Assembly: GCA_965205545.1 (NCBI GenBank) | Contig: OZ242170.1 | Span: 186,001-250,000 of the forward strand | Reading direction: 5' to 3' | Source: Bin55 sp965205545 | Lineage (GTDB): Bacteria > Pseudomonadota > Gammaproteobacteria > Pseudomonadales > Azotimanducaceae | Length of the DNA stretch: 64,000 nucleotides | Shown: in pieces, positions 63,273 through 64,000 of the stretch | Numbering within the stretch: the first letter of the stretch is position 1 | How the letters are laid out: the number at the start of each line of letters is the position of its first letter | Made by a program: the position numbers and the translations under genes | The notes under the pieces: model-generated | The model's database searches: none | What the model was told of the DNA's origin: nothing | Seen by the model: the letters and a program-made list of their open reading frames with translations, nothing else

Positions 63273-64000
63273 CTACTGAAAGTCTGCTTGTCTAGACCCA
63301 TTCTGCCCGTTTGCCTCAGATCGACTCCATCGGACAGCGTCTGCGTAAACAATAGAACGTGATGCCGCGCCGACAATATCTACGTTTACAACGCCAGGTT
63401 GAAGATCATACCTGCCTACGAATCTCCACTCAGACAGTGAACTCACTGGATCTACTTCTACATCCCATGTTGCAGTTCCGTTGCTAATTGCCAATTGGAA
63501 ATGTGCAAGCTCTGGGTAGCCAAACCATGACGAAGCCTCGTGCACATGGAAGTCGAGCAACCACTTGCCAGCATTGGGCACTTCCACTGCAAAACGAGCC
63601 AATTTTGTCTTGGAATTGCGTCCGACATGGGTCATTGCCAACGTGCCGCGGTAGAGTCCATATGCATTTTGTTCGGTCGTGCGTCTCCACCAGCCTCTTG
63701 GCAGGACATACCACGCTCCGAGATTCGGCAATTGACTGTCATGTTCGACATCGGGAAACGGGTAGAGAACCCAACGAGCAGGGCCAATCCACCTTGAGTT
63801 GTGCAAGAAAGTTTTTGGCTGATCGACAGAGAAACCCTCATCGAGGTCATCTATCACGATGCCTTCCCGATTTGGCTTCCAATCGCTCTCGCTAGAGATA
63901 ACGCTAGGCTCTGCGTCCTGATGCCAAGGAATGTCCGTCACATCCAACGGAATCCGGATGTTGCCTCTATTCAAGGACAGACCTGCGTAAATTCCAAAAC
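63273..64000 (-). CDS. Golvesin-like C-terminal domain protein (partial)
   Basis: The frame is open to the right edge of the window, so the N-terminus is missing; the TTG at 63974 is probably an internal Leu. About 240 residues are visible. The last 110 (VEVPNAGKWLLDFHVHEASS, then WRFVGRYDLQPGVVNVDIVG and IVYADAVRWSR) resemble the golvesin-type beta-sandwich domain of secreted lyases and proteases. The upstream catalytic part lies outside. Confidence 0.55.
   Translation of the reverse strand, partial: FGIYAGLSLNRGNIRIPLDVTDIPWHQDAEPSVISSESDWKPNREGIVIDDLDEGFSVDQPKTFLHNSRWIGPARWVLYPFPDVEHDSQLPNLGAWYVLPRGWWRRTTEQNAYGLYRGTLAMTHVGRNSKTKLARFAVEVPNAGKWLLDFHVHEASSWFGYPELAHFQLAISNGTATWDVEVDPVSSLSEWRFVGRYDLQPGVVNVDIVGAASRSIVYADAVRWSRSEANGQNGSRQADFQ

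Noticed and set aside
1..64000. CRISPR arrays, insertion sequences, prophage genes, rRNA and tRNA genes.
   Set aside because: No regularly spaced repeats, transposase or integrase motifs, or cloverleaf-like sequences were recognised by eye; a covariance-model scan would be the decisive test for tRNAs.

Overview
The window reads as part of a chromosome from a Gram-negative bacterium. Outer-membrane and envelope genes support this: a TonB-dependent receptor, a lipoprotein-type ABC binding protein, a MacA/MacB-like exporter and secreted repeat proteins. Gene style (about 50% GC, frequent TTG/GTG starts, LivHMGF linked to an acyl-CoA synthetase) suggests an uncultured proteobacterium, probably gammaproteobacterial. 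The mix of ankyrin, TIR and FG-GAP proteins with a small polyketide synthase recalls marine host-associated lineages, but that is inference; no rRNA, tRNA or marker gene is present to settle it.

Layout. 0-6.5 kb: a secreted EF-hand protein, a thioredoxin/ankyrin-like protein, a HigBA toxin-antitoxin pair lying between two copies of a leader sequence, an acyl-CoA dehydrogenase, a beta-lactamase-fold hydrolase and a small secreted protein. 6.7-11.7 kb (minus strand): TauD-type dioxygenase, cytochrome c/PQQ propeller dehydrogenase, ankyrin protein, epoxide hydrolase. 11.9-25.4 kb: a compact polyketide/branched fatty-acid locus with a 3447-residue type I PKS, a discrete acyl carrier protein, an Sfp-type phosphopantetheinyl transferase and two alpha/beta hydrolases. 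25.7-34 kb: a SulP transporter with STAS and cNMP-like domains, an FG-GAP/DsbD-alpha fusion, a DUF4139 protein with a possible structured leader, and two tandem TIR proteins. 34.4-41 kb: livHMGF, acyl-CoA synthetase and livK in one tightly packed operon. 41-42 kb: a putative phosphorothioate-DNA restriction enzyme. 41.9-52.4 kb (minus strand): an oxidoreductase, an enolase-superfamily enzyme, a Cys-to-Ser variant of the pyroglutamyl-peptidase fold, an aminotransferase, a carboxylesterase, a histidine phosphatase and a TonB receptor. 52.5-64 kb: tandem Rieske proteins with a large unknown tail, 3-methyladenine glycosylase, class I fumarase, a MacA/MacB-like exporter, a flavodoxin-like protein and a golvesin-like C-terminus.

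The most interesting system is the PKS locus. The megasynthase has one complete reducing, C-methylating module (KS-AT-DH-MT-psiKR-ER-KR-ACP) followed by a second KS whose AT has lost the catalytic Ser and His. The protein stops exactly at the post-AT linker, with only 18 bp to the next, convergent gene. The second condensation therefore lacks its own carrier and a working acyltransferase, while a free ACP, its activating enzyme and two candidate release hydrolases sit next door. A methyl-branched reduced acyl product extended or released in trans is a reasonable hypothesis.

Four genes between 54 and 63.2 kb are each split by an apparent one-base frameshift (second Rieske protein, fumarase, ABC permease, flavodoxin), whereas I found no clear frameshift in the first 54 kb, including the 10.3-kb PKS frame. 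This points either to a local sequence-quality problem or to real gene decay.
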